Shown in pieces: positions 17,608 through 26,647 of a stretch of 64,000 bases of DNA. The first letter of the stretch is position 1. Each line of letters starts with the position of its first letter. A program made the position numbers and the translations under genes. Source of the DNA: Nostocoides sp. HKS02 (GTDB lineage: Bacteria > Actinomycetota > Actinomycetes > Actinomycetales > Dermatophilaceae); contig NZ_CP046121.1 of assembly GCF_009707485.1 (NCBI RefSeq), positions 2,852,001 through 2,916,000 on the forward strand, in the 5' to 3' direction. The notes beneath the pieces are model-generated. The model was not told the origin of the DNA and did no database searches. It saw only the letters and a list, made by a program, of their open reading frames with translations.

Positions 17608-18480
17608 TCAAGACTTCGGGGGCACGATCGGGGCACCGCGTTGGGGCTCGTTCCACAGCTCGGCGGTCTGGGTGATCCAGAACGTCGCGAACTGCCCGAT
17701 CAGCGCCCCCTCCAGCCAGAAGACCCAGTTGGCGAGGACGTGCGTGACCGGTCCCAGCACCACCACGAGCGCGATCGAGACCAGCATGAGGACGAAGCCG
17801 TAGAAGTACCGGTTCCAGCGATGCTCGCGCGGCGTCGTGTTCGTCTGGGCGGCCTGCTTGACGGCCAGACCCCAGCCGTTGAGCCCGACCACGATGACGA
17901 TGCCGACGAACAGCAGGACCGCCGCCGTGTTGTGACCATTGCAGATGAACGAGTCCCGGCGGGTCACGAAGTACAGCGCGAGCAGGGCGAACGCGAGCAG
18001 GGAGAACACCACCGAGGCCTGACCGCCTCGTGAGCCGAGCAGGTTCCGGTCGGGGCTGAGCCGCTCCAGCAGCATGGTGAACACGAAGGCCGCCGTGGCC
18101 ACGATGAACAGGGCCGAGGTGTTGTTGCTGATCGCGGACACCGTGTCGCCGGGCAGGTCGCTGACGACGCAGCTGTCCTCGGGCCGGGTCGGCACGAACG
18201 CGACGACGAACGCGAGGAAGCCCGAAGCGTTGAGGAAGCCGTCCTCGGCGCTGGTGTTGCCCCGGTAGACGATCATCAGCACACCGATCGCGCACAGCGC
18301 CGCGACGAACACCGGCTTGACCGGCGTGTAGTAGTAGGCGCTGATCGACGGCTGGATCGAGAAGTGATGGGCGCGGGCCTCGATGAACAACGACGTGCCC
18401 AGGAGCGCGACGAGGAAGATCATCCCCGCCCGGACGTACCGGTAGGTGCGCAACAGGTCGTACTGGTAGTCGCTGGACAT
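17608..18480 (-). CDS. Multi-span membrane protein, unknown function
   Basis: A 290-residue membrane protein with about seven hydrophobic segments and a first-loop motif PSISAYYYTPVKPVFVAALCAIG followed by YRG. I have seen this SISAYY-VFVG pattern in uncharacterised integral membrane proteins but cannot name the family. The ATG at 18480 is divergent from purM with a 99-nt gap. It ends with a proline-rich polar tail. No catalytic motif is visible. Confidence 0.7.
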   Translation of the reverse strand: MSSDYQYDLLRTYRYVRAGMIFLVALLGTSLFIEARAHHFSIQPSISAYYYTPVKPVFVAALCAIGVLMIVYRGNTSAEDGFLNASGFLAFVVAFVPTRPEDSCVVSDLPGDTVSAISNNTSALFIVATAAFVFTMLLERLSPDRNLLGSRGGQASVVFSLLAFALLALYFVTRRDSFICNGHNTAAVLLFVGIVIVVGLNGWGLAVKQAAQTNTTPREHRWNRYFYGFVLMLVSIALVVVLGPVTHVLANWVFWLEGALIGQFATFWITQTAELWNEPQRGAPIVPPKS

Positions 18481-18566
18481 GACAGGCCCCCAACCCCTGA
18501 GATCGGCCCCTGCTGCCTGCAGTATCCCGCGGTTGAGGCCGGCCGTCCGGCAAATGGCCAGACCAC

Positions 18567-18572
18567 TACGCT
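18567..18572 (+). promoter_or_regulatory. TACGCT -10 box, 7 nt before the purM start
   Basis: TACGCT is 7 nt upstream of the purM GTG at 18580. This spacing suggests a leaderless purM mRNA, and it means purM has its own promoter despite being displaced from purF. Confidence 0.5.
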
Positions 18573-18579
18573 GGGCCGT

Positions 18580-19695
18580 GTGAGCGAACCGATCACCTAT
18601 GCCTCCGCCGGCGTCGACGTCGAGGCAGGTGACAAGGCCGTCGAGCTCATGAAGGCCTCGGTGCGCCGCGCGACCAGGCCCGAGGTCCTCGGCGGGCTGG
18701 GCGGCTTCGCGGGCATGTTCGACGCGAGTGCGATCGCCCGGATGACGCGGCCGGTCCTCGCCACCTCCACCGACGGCGTCGGCACCAAGGTCGCCATCGC
18801 CCAGGCCCTCGACCGCCACGACACGATCGGCTTCGACCTGGTCGGCATGGTCGTCGACGACATCGTGGTGTGTGGCGCGGAGCCGTTGTTCATGACCGAC
18901 TACATCGCCACCGGCAAGGTCGTCCCCGAGCGCATCGCCGCCATCGTCTCCGGCATCGCCGCCGCGTGCGCTCAGGCCCGAGTCGCGCTGGTGGGTGGCG
19001 AGACCGCCGAACACCCCGGGCTGCTCGAGCCCGACGAGTACGACGTCGCCGGTGCCGCCACCGGCGTGGTGGAGTATGCCGACGTGCTCGGTCCCGACCG
19101 TGTCGTCCCCGGCGACGTGGTGCTGGCGCTCGGCTCGAGCGGCCTGCACTCGAACGGCTACTCGCTGGTGCGCACGGTGGTTGGCGCGGCGGGGTGGGCC
19201 CTCGACCGTGAGGTTCCCGAGTTCGGCCGCACCCTCGGCGAGGAGCTGCTGACCCCGACCCGGGTCTACTCCGCCGACCTGCTCGACCTCATCCGCACCG
19301 ACGGCATCGACGTCCACGCCCTCTCGCACGTGACCGGCGGCGGGCTCGCCGCCAACCTGGCCCGAGTCCTCCCGCCCGGCGTCTTCGCCCGGCTCGACCG
19401 CGCGACGTGGACCCCGCCAGCGGTGTTCTCCACCATCGGCGCGCTGGGCCGCGTGCCGCGCACCGACCTCGAGCGCACCCTCAACATGGGCGTTGGCTTC
19501 GTCGCGATGCTTCCGGCCGACCAGGTGGACGCAGCCATCCGCGAGCTGGGGCAACGCGGCATACCGACGTGGGTGGTCGGCGAGGTGACGGCCCTCGAGG
19601 ATGCGCCGGTCGCCGAGGGGCACGAGGTCGTCAGCGGCGCCAAGGGCGTCACGGGAGGCGCGGTCCAGATCGTCGGTGACCACCCGCTCGCTTGA
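18580..19695 (+). CDS. purM: Phosphoribosylformylglycinamidine cyclo-ligase (AIR synthetase)
   Basis: Closes the imidazole ring to give AIR. The 371-residue protein shows TYASAGVDVEAGD at the start, FDASAIARMTRPVLATSTDGVGTK near residue 50, DIVVCGAEPLFMTDYIA near 92 and GGETAEHPG near 147. The GTG at 18580 is chosen because the protein then begins at the conserved SEPITYASAG and is preceded by a -10 box. It is separated from purF by a minus-strand block. Confidence 0.96.
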   Translation: MSEPITYASAGVDVEAGDKAVELMKASVRRATRPEVLGGLGGFAGMFDASAIARMTRPVLATSTDGVGTKVAIAQALDRHDTIGFDLVGMVVDDIVVCGAEPLFMTDYIATGKVVPERIAAIVSGIAAACAQARVALVGGETAEHPGLLEPDEYDVAGAATGVVEYADVLGPDRVVPGDVVLALGSSGLHSNGYSLVRTVVGAAGWALDREVPEFGRTLGEELLTPTRVYSADLLDLIRTDGIDVHALSHVTGGGLAANLARVLPPGVFARLDRATWTPPAVFSTIGALGRVPRTDLERTLNMGVGFVAMLPADQVDAAIRELGQRGIPTWVVGEVTALEDAPVAEGHEVVSGAKGVTGGAVQIVGDHPLA

Positions 19696-19721
19696 CGTTG
19701 TTGTGGCCTGTGAGCCAGGAC

Positions 19722-19727
19722 TACCGT
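19722..19727 (+). promoter_or_regulatory. TACCGT -10 box, 6 nt before the start codon
   Basis: TACCGT lies 6 nt before the GTG at 19734. TTGTTG at 19698-19703, 18 nt further upstream, is a possible -35. The same box and spacing recur before both other paralogs of this family. Confidence 0.55.
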
Positions 19728-19733
19728 TGACCT

Positions 19734-20216
19734 GTGTGGGCGCCCGACCATGAGGACCTGTCGGTGCGGCAGTACCGCTTCCTGCTGCGCACCGCCCCTC
19801 TGGACGCCATGGAGGAAGCGCACGTCGAGGTCCTGGAGCGGATGGCGCCCTCCCGCCGAGTGGTCGTGCTCCAGGCGGTGCAGCGTGGCCTGGTCGCGGG
19901 CCTGCGGCTGACGCCGGATGACGTCCGCCGCATCGCCCATCTCATCGTCCTCGGCGAGCGCCGCAGCCCGGGCGACTTCCTGAGCGCCTGCCCGCAGAAC
20001 GTGCTGATCCCGTTGGCCGAGGGCGTCATCGTCGCCGAGGCGTCGTTCGGGCGCTTCGGTGGGTATGCCGGGTGGGACGGCACCGAGCCGGCCGTCGACC
20101 CGGGGATCGACGACAGTCCGTTCGCCGAGCCCTGGCACGTGGCCAGGGACATGCACGTCTCCTACAACGGGCCGATCGTGGGTCCGAGCAGCCCGGACAC
20201 CTTCGGCGTGCCGTAG
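19734..20216 (+). CDS. Paralogous family protein (copy 1), unknown function
   Basis: A 160-residue soluble protein. It shares with 20321-20779 and 43195-43692 the pattern R-YR-LL-T----A-E-AH-EVLERM---R--VLQAVQ-GL, then a DD---IAHL---GERR-PG block, and a C-terminal GGYAGWDG. It is predicted mostly helical and shows no metal or catalytic motif that I recognise. Copy 3 is closer to this copy than copy 2 is. The GTG start is supported by the -10 box 6 nt upstream and the absence of a ribosome site. Confidence 0.7.
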   Translation: MWAPDHEDLSVRQYRFLLRTAPLDAMEEAHVEVLERMAPSRRVVVLQAVQRGLVAGLRLTPDDVRRIAHLIVLGERRSPGDFLSACPQNVLIPLAEGVIVAEASFGRFGGYAGWDGTEPAVDPGIDDSPFAEPWHVARDMHVSYNGPIVGPSSPDTFGVP

Positions 20217-20308
20217 GGCGGCCGAGCCACCGGCCTGCGACAGCCGCTCATACCCCTGAGGGAGCGAGAAGACGCATTCTGGCCGACGTGCGCCGGTCAC
20301 CTGCGGCC

Positions 20309-20314
20309 TACCGT
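20309..20314 (+). promoter_or_regulatory. TACCGT -10 box, 6 nt before the start codon
   Basis: TACCGT is 6 nt before the ATG at 20321, identical in sequence and spacing to the box before copy 1. Confidence 0.55.
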
Positions 20315-20320
20315 CGGGGC

Positions 20321-20779
20321 ATGAGTCTGCTGCCGCTGACCAGGCGGCGCCATGAAGAGCCCGTGATCGAACCCGTCGAACGGGGCGACGTCCGTGAGTA
20401 CCGCTACGTCCTGGCCACGGCCGACTTCGCGACGTTGAGCAGGTTGCACTGTCACGCACTGCTGGTCCTGGACCCGCTCGTGCGGGCCAACATCCTGCGG
20501 ACGGCCCAGCAGCGCCTGCTCAGCGGCCGGGACCTCACCGTCGACGACCCGGTCCAGCTCGCCCACCTGGTCACGGTCGGCGAGGTGCGCATTCCTGGCA
20601 TCCTGCGCGCCGGGCTGAGCGAGCCGGCCCTCATCCGGTTGGCGCACGCGGTCGTGCGCGGAGCGGTCGCCGAGGGCGTGATGGGCGGCTACGACGCGTG
20701 GGACGGCCGGGACGCCGACCAGGAGGAGTCCGCGACCCGGTTGACCCGGCACCTCCTGGGTCACGGCGTCAGCGCCTAG
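20321..20779 (+). CDS. Paralogous family protein (copy 2), unknown function
   Basis: A 152-residue protein aligned by eye with copy 1: EYRYVLATADFATLSRLHCHALL, then R-NILRTAQQRLLSGRDLTVDD, a LAHLVTVGEVRIPG block and GGYDAWDG near the C-terminus. The N-terminal ~20 residues (RRRHEEPVIEPVERGD) are not shared. It lies 104 nt downstream of copy 1 and has its own -10 box, so the pair looks like a tandem duplication with separate promoters. Confidence 0.7.
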   Translation: MSLLPLTRRRHEEPVIEPVERGDVREYRYVLATADFATLSRLHCHALLVLDPLVRANILRTAQQRLLSGRDLTVDDPVQLAHLVTVGEVRIPGILRAGLSEPALIRLAHAVVRGAVAEGVMGGYDAWDGRDADQEESATRLTRHLLGHGVSA

Positions 20780-20790
20780 CCGGCCGCCGG

Positions 20791-21342
20791 TCAGGCCAGC
20801 CGGGACAGCACCTCGTCCGTCGTCAGGAACGACGTGAGCGGTTGGTAGAGGGCCATGACGTCGAGCGCCTTCTGGTGGTTGTCGTCGCTGGACCCGGCGC
20901 ACGCGTCCGTCACGACGGTCACCGAGGCGCCCGCGTCGGCTGCGGCGAGCACCGTTGACAGGACGCAGCAGTCGGTGGCGACCCCGGCGACCACCAGTCG
21001 TGGCCGGTCGCCCACCACGGCGCGCAGCTGCGGTGTCCACTTGCCGAAGGTCGTCGCGTGGACCGTCCGTCTCGCCAGCGGCGACACCGCGTCGGTGAGC
21101 TCGAACAGCGGGTGGTCGGCCGGTTCCAGGGCCCACGGAAACGACTCGTAGTACGCCGTCCACGCGCCGCCCGGCTCGGCGGGGGCGACGAAGCGGGTGA
21201 ACACCGACCGGTCACCGAACGCGGAGGCGAGCTGGGCCACGCGGGGCTCGACCTCGGCGTACCTCGGAGCGGTCCACTCGCTGTGGGGGTCGGCGAACAC
21301 GCGCTGCATGTCGATGGCGACGAACCACGGTTGGTCACTCAC
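20791..21342 (-). CDS. Isochorismatase-like cysteine hydrolase
   Basis: A 183-residue hydrolase with the family triad: Asp in AIDMQRVF near residue 11, Lys in TTFGKWTPQL near 100 and Cys in GVATDCCVLSTV near 127, followed by the AADAGASVTVVTDAC strand. Members hydrolyse amides such as nicotinamide, ureido compounds or isochorismate; the substrate is not visible here. The GTG start overlaps the permease stop by 4 nt, so the enzyme probably acts on what that permease imports. Confidence 0.85.
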   Translation of the reverse strand: MSDQPWFVAIDMQRVFADPHSEWTAPRYAEVEPRVAQLASAFGDRSVFTRFVAPAEPGGAWTAYYESFPWALEPADHPLFELTDAVSPLARRTVHATTFGKWTPQLRAVVGDRPRLVVAGVATDCCVLSTVLAAADAGASVTVVTDACAGSSDDNHQKALDVMALYQPLTSFLTTDEVLSRLA

Positions 21343-22841
21343 CGAGCCTCCTGCCTGCGCACGGTCCCCCGGCGCAGCAACAGCGTCGCGAGGAAGGAGA
21401 GGGCGAGGGCGAGCAGCACCCCGAGGTTGGCGTAGGCCCACGCGCCGTCCCACGAGTGCGACCCGTCGGCTGCGGTGACGTACGTGGCGAGGCCCAGCGG
21501 GTGCAGGAGGAAGCCCTGCCAGTTGTTCCACGTCGCGTCGTCCGCGAAGTTGTTCACCACCAGGCCCCACCCGAGGACCGTGCACGCGGCCATCACGCCG
21601 ATCGAGGTCCAGTCCCACGCGCCATAGCGTCCGCGCGGGTCGAACAACGCGTCCTCGTCGTAGTCACGGCGTCGCAGGGCGATGTCGGCGATCATGATCC
21701 CCGCCCAGGAGGCCAGCGGCACGCCCAGGGTGATGAGGAAGGACTGGAACGGGTTGATGAAGCTCTGGGCGAAGAACACGACGTAGATCGTGCCGAGGGT
21801 GAGCAGCACACCGTCAATGAGCGCGGCGCGCGGCCGGGCGATCCGCACGCCCAGCGACAGCAGGGTCAACCCCGAGGAGTAGATGCCCAGCACCGCCCCG
21901 CTGACGAGCGCGAGGATCGCGGTGAGGAGGAAGGGCAGCAGGAACCAGATCGGCAGGATGGTGGCGAGGGTGCCGATGGGGTCTGCGCCGATGCCCTTGA
22001 GCACCTTGGGGTCGGAGCCGGCCAGGGCCAGGCCGTAGACCACCAGCAGGACGGGTGCGACGGCACCGCCGAAGGTGTTCCAGGCGACGATCGAGGCGCC
22101 CGAGGCGTCCCGGCGCTGGTAGCGCGACCAGTCGGCGGCGATGTTGATCCAGCCCAGGCCGAACCCGGTCATCACCAGGACGAGCGCACCGATGACGGAC
22201 TGGGTCGAGCCGGCCGGGATGGCGCTCACGGCGGACCAGTGGAGGTGCCCCAGGGTCAGCGCGATGTAGACCACGGTCGCAGCCCCGGTGATCCAGGTCA
22301 GCCACGACTGCAGCCGCATGATGATGTGGTAGCCGGCGACCGACGCCGTGACGATCAGGGCCGCTGTGACCAGGCACGCCACGATCTTGGTGCCGGTGCC
22401 GCCACCCCAGCCGAGCTGGGTGAAGATCGTGGCGGTGGCCAGCGTCGCCAGGATCGCGAGGAAGGTCTCCCAGCCGATCGAGGTCAGCCACGAGATCACC
22501 CCGGGCACCTTCTGGCCGCGCACGCCGAACGCCGCCCGCGAGAGCACCATCGTGGGCGCGGACCCCCGCTTGCCGGCGAGGGCGATGACCCCGCAGAGCA
22601 GGAACGACACCACGACGCCGATGACGGTGACGCCCACTGCCTGCCAGAACGAGATGCCGAAGCCGAGGATGAACCCGGCGTAGCTGATCCCGAACACCGA
22701 GACGTTGGCCGCGAACCACGGCCAGAACAGGTCGCGCGGCCGGGCGGTGCGTTCGGCCTCGTCGATGATCTCGATGCCGGTCGTCTCGATGCCCAGGCGT
22801 CGCGTCTGGTCGCGCGTCTGCGTGCCGGTGTCGCTGCTCAT
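21339..22841 (-). CDS. Purine/cytosine permease-like transporter (NCS1 family)
   Basis: A 500-residue integral membrane protein with about 12 hydrophobic segments. Near the N-terminus it has the NCS1-type FWPWFAANVSVFGISYAG, and GFGLGWINIAADWSRY in the middle, which fits nucleobase/cytosine permeases. It should import a nucleobase or related small ring by proton or sodium symport. It is co-transcribed and translationally coupled with the isochorismatase-like hydrolase. The ATG at 22841 has a TACGCT box 7 nt upstream. Confidence 0.88.
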   Translation of the reverse strand: MSSDTGTQTRDQTRRLGIETTGIEIIDEAERTARPRDLFWPWFAANVSVFGISYAGFILGFGISFWQAVGVTVIGVVVSFLLCGVIALAGKRGSAPTMVLSRAAFGVRGQKVPGVISWLTSIGWETFLAILATLATATIFTQLGWGGGTGTKIVACLVTAALIVTASVAGYHIIMRLQSWLTWITGAATVVYIALTLGHLHWSAVSAIPAGSTQSVIGALVLVMTGFGLGWINIAADWSRYQRRDASGASIVAWNTFGGAVAPVLLVVYGLALAGSDPKVLKGIGADPIGTLATILPIWFLLPFLLTAILALVSGAVLGIYSSGLTLLSLGVRIARPRAALIDGVLLTLGTIYVVFFAQSFINPFQSFLITLGVPLASWAGIMIADIALRRRDYDEDALFDPRGRYGAWDWTSIGVMAACTVLGWGLVVNNFADDATWNNWQGFLLHPLGLATYVTAADGSHSWDGAWAYANLGVLLALALSFLATLLLRRGTVRRQEAR

Positions 22842-22848
22842 GGGCGCG

Positions 22849-22854
22849 AGCGTA
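22849..22854 (-). promoter_or_regulatory. TACGCT -10 box, 7 nt before the permease start
   Basis: On the minus strand TACGCT (22854-22849) precedes the ATG at 22841 by 7 nt, which suggests a leaderless permease-hydrolase transcript. Confidence 0.5.
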
Positions 22855-22856
22855 GA

Positions 22857-22884
22857 CCGCCGCGCCCCCGGGAGGGCGCGGCGG
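22857..22884 (-). terminator. GC-rich hairpin downstream of the DUF3073 gene
   Basis: An 11-bp perfect stem (arms 22857-22867 and 22874-22884) with a 6-nt loop lies between the DUF3073 stop and the permease start. It has no U-run. It overlaps the permease promoter region, so it may be either a terminator or a regulatory structure. Confidence 0.4.
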
Positions 22885-22971
22885 CATACCGACACGGTCG
22901 TGTGCCGTGCGGGTATCGCGTGTTCGACACGGGCCGGAGCCCGCGCATGAGGTGAGGATCAGGGCGTCAGG

Positions 22972-23169
22972 TCATCGCTGACCAGAGGCCCATTTTCCGT
23001 ATTCGTCGTACTCGTCCTCGCTGGCGGAGTCGTCGGAGACGCGCTCCGGCTCCGCATACGAAGACCCGTGCAGTTCTCGCTCAAGCGCCGTCAGGTCGGT
23101 GTTCGGGGAGAAGTACTTCAGCTCCCGAGCGACCTTGGTCTGCTTGGCTTTGGCCCGGCCGCGCCCCAT
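22972..23169 (-). CDS. DUF3073 family small protein
   Basis: A 65-residue actinobacterial protein that starts MGRGRAKAKQTKVARELKYFSPNTDLTALERELHG, the hallmark of DUF3073, and ends with an acidic tail containing DEYDEYGKWA. Function is unknown. The highly basic head and acidic tail suggest a nucleic-acid or ribosome-associated role, which is inference. The ribosome site GAGGGGG precedes the ATG. Confidence 0.9.
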   Translation of the reverse strand: MGRGRAKAKQTKVARELKYFSPNTDLTALERELHGSSYAEPERVSDDSASEDEYDEYGKWASGQR

Positions 23170-23322
23170 GGCGTGACCCCCTCATGCGTCTGCCGGGACG
23201 GCATCGCCTTGTCGAGTCGCCAAGTCGGCGCCTCGGCTCCACGGAGCGGTCCCGGGAAATGTGTATGTGTCGTGGGTCCTACGCTACAGGAGCGGCGCAA
23301 ATTCTGTGACGAGACCCGCGTC

Positions 23323-24435
23323 TCAACGAGCGGGCAGCCAGATCCCGCCAGCCTGCTTGGCGGCCATCCGCTCCTCGGCGATGTGGTCCGCCGCGGCGGC
23401 AGGGCTGATTCCGAGGCGGTCGGCCGTCTGCAGGACCTCGAGGGTGTGGTCGAAGATCGCTGTCGCGCCCTTCTTGGCGCGCTCGAAGTCGAACCCGTGC
23501 AGCTCGTCGCTGACCTGGATCACGCCGCCGGCGTTGACCAGGAAGTCGGGCGCGTAGGTGATGCCGCGCTCCCGCAGCCGGTCGGCCGTGCCCCCCTCGC
23601 CCTCGGTCACCAGCTGGTTGTTCGCGCCGCCACAGACCACCGTGGCGCGCAGGCTCTCGACGGTGACCTCGTCGAGGGCACCCCCGAGGGCACAGGGGGC
23701 GTAGACGTCGAGGTCGGCGGCGACGAGCGCAAAGGTGTCGGCGACGACCTCGACCTCGGGGTGCTTGGCCACGAGGTCGGCGAGGGCCTGCTCGTTCACG
23801 TCGGTGACGACCACGGTCGCGCCGTCCTCGAGGAGGTGGCCGGCGAGGATCCGGCCGACCTTGCCGACGCCCGAGATGCCGACCGTGCGGCCCTTGAGCG
23901 TGGGAGCGCCCCAGAGGTGCTGGGCGCAGGCGCGCTGCCCCTGGAAGACGCCGTATGCCGTGAGCACCGAGGAGTCGCCGGCGCCGCCGTTGGCCTCCGA
24001 GCGGCCGGTCGCAAAGCGCGTCGTCTCGCTCACGACGTCCATGTCGGCGACGTAGGTGCCCACGTCGCAGGCCGTGACGTACCGGCCGCCGAGGCTCTCG
24101 ACGAAGCGGCCGTACGCGCGCAGCAGCTCGGGCGTCTTGTCCGTCGTCGGGTCGCCGATGATGACGGCCTTGCCACCACCGAGGTCCAGCCCAGCCACCG
24201 CGTTCTTGTAGGCCATGCCCTTGGACAGCCGCAGGACGTCGCTGAGCGCGGCGTCCTCGCTGGCGTAGGGGTAGAACCGCGTGCCGCCCAGCGCGGGCCC
24301 GAGAGCCGTGCTGTAGATGCCGATGATGGCCCGCAGGCCAGTGGTGCGGTCGTGGCAGAACACGACCTGCTCGTGGCGGGACGTGTCGGTGGACAGCGGG
24401 GCCGTGGGCTGGGTGGGCGACGTGGACGCGGTCAC
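23323..24435 (-). CDS. Leucine/valine-type amino acid dehydrogenase
   Basis: A 370-residue Glu/Leu/Phe/Val dehydrogenase. It has [15 protein letters not shown] near residue 48, the catalytic-lysine block [21 protein letters not shown], the [12 protein letters not shown] segment and the NAD loop GISGVGKVG. It oxidatively deaminates branched-chain amino acids to 2-oxo acids. The GTG at 24435 is chosen because AAGGAG lies 8 nt upstream on the minus strand; longer frames lack this. It is divergent from bldC, as in Streptomyces, where vdh and bldC genes are also often neighbours. Confidence 0.9.
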   Translation of the reverse strand: MTASTSPTQPTAPLSTDTSRHEQVVFCHDRTTGLRAIIGIYSTALGPALGGTRFYPYASEDAALSDVLRLSKGMAYKNAVAGLDLGGGKAVIIGDPTTDKTPELLRAYGRFVESLGGRYVTACDVGTYVADMDVVSETTRFATGRSEANGGAGDSSVLTAYGVFQGQRACAQHLWGAPTLKGRTVGISGVGKVGRILAGHLLEDGATVVVTDVNEQALADLVAKHPEVEVVADTFALVAADLDVYAPCALGGALDEVTVESLRATVVCGGANNQLVTEGEGGTADRLRERGITYAPDFLVNAGGVIQVSDELHGFDFERAKKGATAIFDHTLEVLQTADRLGISPAAAADHIAEERMAAKQAGGIWLPAR

Positions 24436-24658
24436 GGTGGTGACTCCTTGGGCTCGGTGGCGCGGGGTGGCGCGGGTCGGTGCTGGGTCGGGCCAGCTGG
24501 GGTGACGCGGGTCGCGCGTCACATCCAAGGGTATTCCGGCTCACATGGTGGACGGGTGACTAGTACCGACGAGCCATCCCGGACCACCCGTAAGGAATGT
24601 TCCCATTGGGGTCGCCTTGTCCGATTATTGAGGCACATCCCCTGCACGAGGAGAGATC

Positions 24659-24847
24659 ATGGTTACTCGCACCACCGAGGTCGAGAAGTTGCTCACGCCC
24701 GCCGAGGTGGCCTCGCTGTTCCGCGTGGACCCCAAGACGGTGACCCGTTGGGCCAAGGCAGGGAAGCTCAACTCCATCCGCACGCTTGGCGGCCATCGCC
24801 GGTATCGCGAAGCCGAAGTCCGCGCATTGCTCGCTGACGTCATCTGA
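24659..24847 (+). CDS. bldC: BldC, MerR-like DNA-binding regulator
   Basis: A 62-residue single winged-helix protein nearly identical to actinobacterial BldC: EKLLTPAEVASLFRVDPKTVTRWAKAGKLNSIRTLGGHRRYRE. It lacks any effector domain. In Streptomyces BldC binds DNA cooperatively and delays entry into development; in this organism the role is unknown. A strong GAGGAGAGA ribosome site lies just before the ATG. Confidence 0.95.
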   Translation: MVTRTTEVEKLLTPAEVASLFRVDPKTVTRWAKAGKLNSIRTLGGHRRYREAEVRALLADVI

Positions 24848-24946
24848 CGCCGGAGTCCATCGGGGTCAGTCCAGCCGGGGCGTCGCCGGATGCAGGGACC
24901 GGCGCGCCGCTCGGGTGCAGGGAGTCTGGACGACGTGCGGTGCCGG

Positions 24947-24952
24947 TAGCGT
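24947..24952 (+). promoter_or_regulatory. TAGCGT -10 box, 6 nt before the start codon
   Basis: TAGCGT lies 6 nt before the ATG at 24959 of the racemase gene, again implying a leaderless message. Confidence 0.55.
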
Positions 24953-24958
24953 GCGCCC

Positions 24959-26092
24959 ATGGCCGAGGCATCGCACACCGGTCCGCTGGCGGGCCTCGCC
25001 GTCGTCGAGGTCGGAGGGATCGGGCCCGGGCCGTTCGCCGCCATGATGCTCGCCGATCTCGGCGCATCGGTCGTCCGCGTCGACCGCCCCGGCGAGGACC
25101 TGAGGGCGACCCACCAGGTCTTGCTGCGTGGCCGGCGTTCGGTCGTGCTCGACCTGAAGTCGGACCTCGGCCGCGAGACCGTGCTGGCGCTCGCCGAGCG
25201 CTCTGACGTGCTGGTCGAGGGCTTTCGCCCCGGGGTGGCCGAGCGCCTCGGCTTCGGACCCGACGAGGTCCTCGCCCGCAACCCGCGCCTGGTCTACGGG
25301 CGGATGACCGGCTGGGGACAGGACGGCCCGTATGCCGCCCTCGCCGGCCACGACATCACCTACCTCGCGGTGAGCGGAGCGTTGGAGACGTTTGCGGGCC
25401 CGGACGGTCGGCCGGTGCCCCCCTTGAACCTGCTGGGGGACTTCGGCGGCGGTGGCATGCTGCTCGCGCTCGGCATCGTCTCAGCGGTCGTGCACGCGCG
25501 GGCGAGCGGCGTGGGCCAGGTCGTCGACGCCGCGATCGTGGACGGGGTGGCCTCGATGACGGCGATGCACCAGGCCATGCTCTCGTCGGGGATGTGGTCG
25601 AGGCCGCGTGGCGCCAACCTCTTCGACGGCGGAGCTCCCTTCTACCGCTGCTACCGCACGAGCGACGACCGTTGGATGGCTGTGGGAGCGATCGAGCCGG
25701 TGTTCTACGAGCGGCTGCTGGCAGGACTCGGTCTCGACGTCGGTGCGCTGGCAGCCGAGCAGATGGACTCCGGGTCATGGCCCCGCGTGAGCCGGCTCTT
25801 CGAGGACGTCTTCGCGACCCGGTCGCGACAGGACTGGGTCGACTGGTTCGCCGACCGCGACGCCTGCGTGGCCCCGGTGCTGACCGCCGCCGAGGCCGTG
25901 AGCGACCCCCACCTCACGGCCCGGGCGACGTATGCCCTGCCTCCCGTTGTGGACGGTCCCACCGCGGTCCGTCCGGTGCACCCGGCGCCGGCCCCGCGCT
26001 TCTCGCGGACCCCCGGTCGGTGGCCGGCTGAGGAGTTCACGCTGGGGCGGCATACTGACGAGGTGCTGCGCGAGCTCGGTCTTGACGGTTAG
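24959..26092 (+). CDS. mcr: Alpha-methylacyl-CoA racemase (CaiB/BaiF family III)
   Basis: A 377-residue family III CoA enzyme. The racemase catalytic residues are in place: His131 (AGHDITYLA), Asp161 (LLGDFGGGG) and Glu246 (VGAIEPVFY). Their spacing matches mycobacterial MCR (126/156/241 by recollection), which favours racemase over CoA-transferase. It would interconvert the 2R and 2S forms of 2-methyl-branched acyl-CoAs during lipid breakdown. It stands alone on the plus strand downstream of bldC. Confidence 0.85.
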   Translation: MAEASHTGPLAGLAVVEVGGIGPGPFAAMMLADLGASVVRVDRPGEDLRATHQVLLRGRRSVVLDLKSDLGRETVLALAERSDVLVEGFRPGVAERLGFGPDEVLARNPRLVYGRMTGWGQDGPYAALAGHDITYLAVSGALETFAGPDGRPVPPLNLLGDFGGGGMLLALGIVSAVVHARASGVGQVVDAAIVDGVASMTAMHQAMLSSGMWSRPRGANLFDGGAPFYRCYRTSDDRWMAVGAIEPVFYERLLAGLGLDVGALAAEQMDSGSWPRVSRLFEDVFATRSRQDWVDWFADRDACVAPVLTAAEAVSDPHLTARATYALPPVVDGPTAVRPVHPAPAPRFSRTPGRWPAEEFTLGRHTDEVLRELGLDG

Positions 26093-26225
26093 GACGAGGC
26101 CACCCCTCGCCCGAACGGCGGAGTGAATGGTCAAGGGTTGGCAAAGTGCCCGCTGACGACCCGCGCCGACCGCTGCAATGGCTGGAGTACCACCCGGTAC
26201 GAACCATCGAGACGCGGAGGCGCGA

Positions 26226-26618
26226 GTGACCAACAGCCTGGGCAGCTACGTGCACGAGCAGATGGGCCTGCTCGGCTGGAGCCGTGAGGTGCTCGTCGAG
26301 CGCTCCGGGCTCGACCGGTGCGAGCTCGAGGTCCTGTTCGAGTCACCTGTCCTCATGGGCTGGCCGACGCCCGAGGCCATGCTCGGGCTGGCGCGGGCGC
26401 TCAACGTGTCGGTGCGCGAGATCGTCATGCATGCCGCGCACGGCTGCGGCCTGCACGTCGAGGTCGAGGCCGATCCCCAGGTCGCGATGCACCGCGTCGC
26501 CAACGAGGACCTCATGCGTGAGGTGCGCCGTCGACTCGTGTTGGGGGCTGCGACCGGCGGCTACCTCGCGACGCCGGGCTCCTACTCCGGAGCGGACACC
26601 GGCGCGCAGTTCGGCTGA
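26226..26618 (+). CDS. Helix-turn-helix (XRE-like) regulator
   Basis: A 130-residue protein whose first ~70 residues read as a XRE-type helix-turn-helix (LGWSREVLVERSGLDRCELEVLFE, then MLGLARALNVSVREIVMHAA). The remaining part (LRVEVEADPQ-like segment and LVLGAATGGYLATPG) has no named domain. The GTG at 26226 is chosen because GGAGG ends 5 nt upstream; the longer ATG frame at 26178 lacks such a site. It converges on the VWA gene. Confidence 0.7.
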   Translation: MTNSLGSYVHEQMGLLGWSREVLVERSGLDRCELEVLFESPVLMGWPTPEAMLGLARALNVSVREIVMHAAHGCGLHVEVEADPQVAMHRVANEDLMREVRRRLVLGAATGGYLATPGSYSGADTGAQFG

Positions 26619-26647
26619 GCCGAGCAGTCAGCTGGATGGCAGCGTCG

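Noticed and set aside
22842..22971. Purine or other riboswitch upstream of the NCS1 permease
   Set aside because: The only structure is an 11-bp GC hairpin, and the -10 box sits after it, so it would not be transcribed with the permease.
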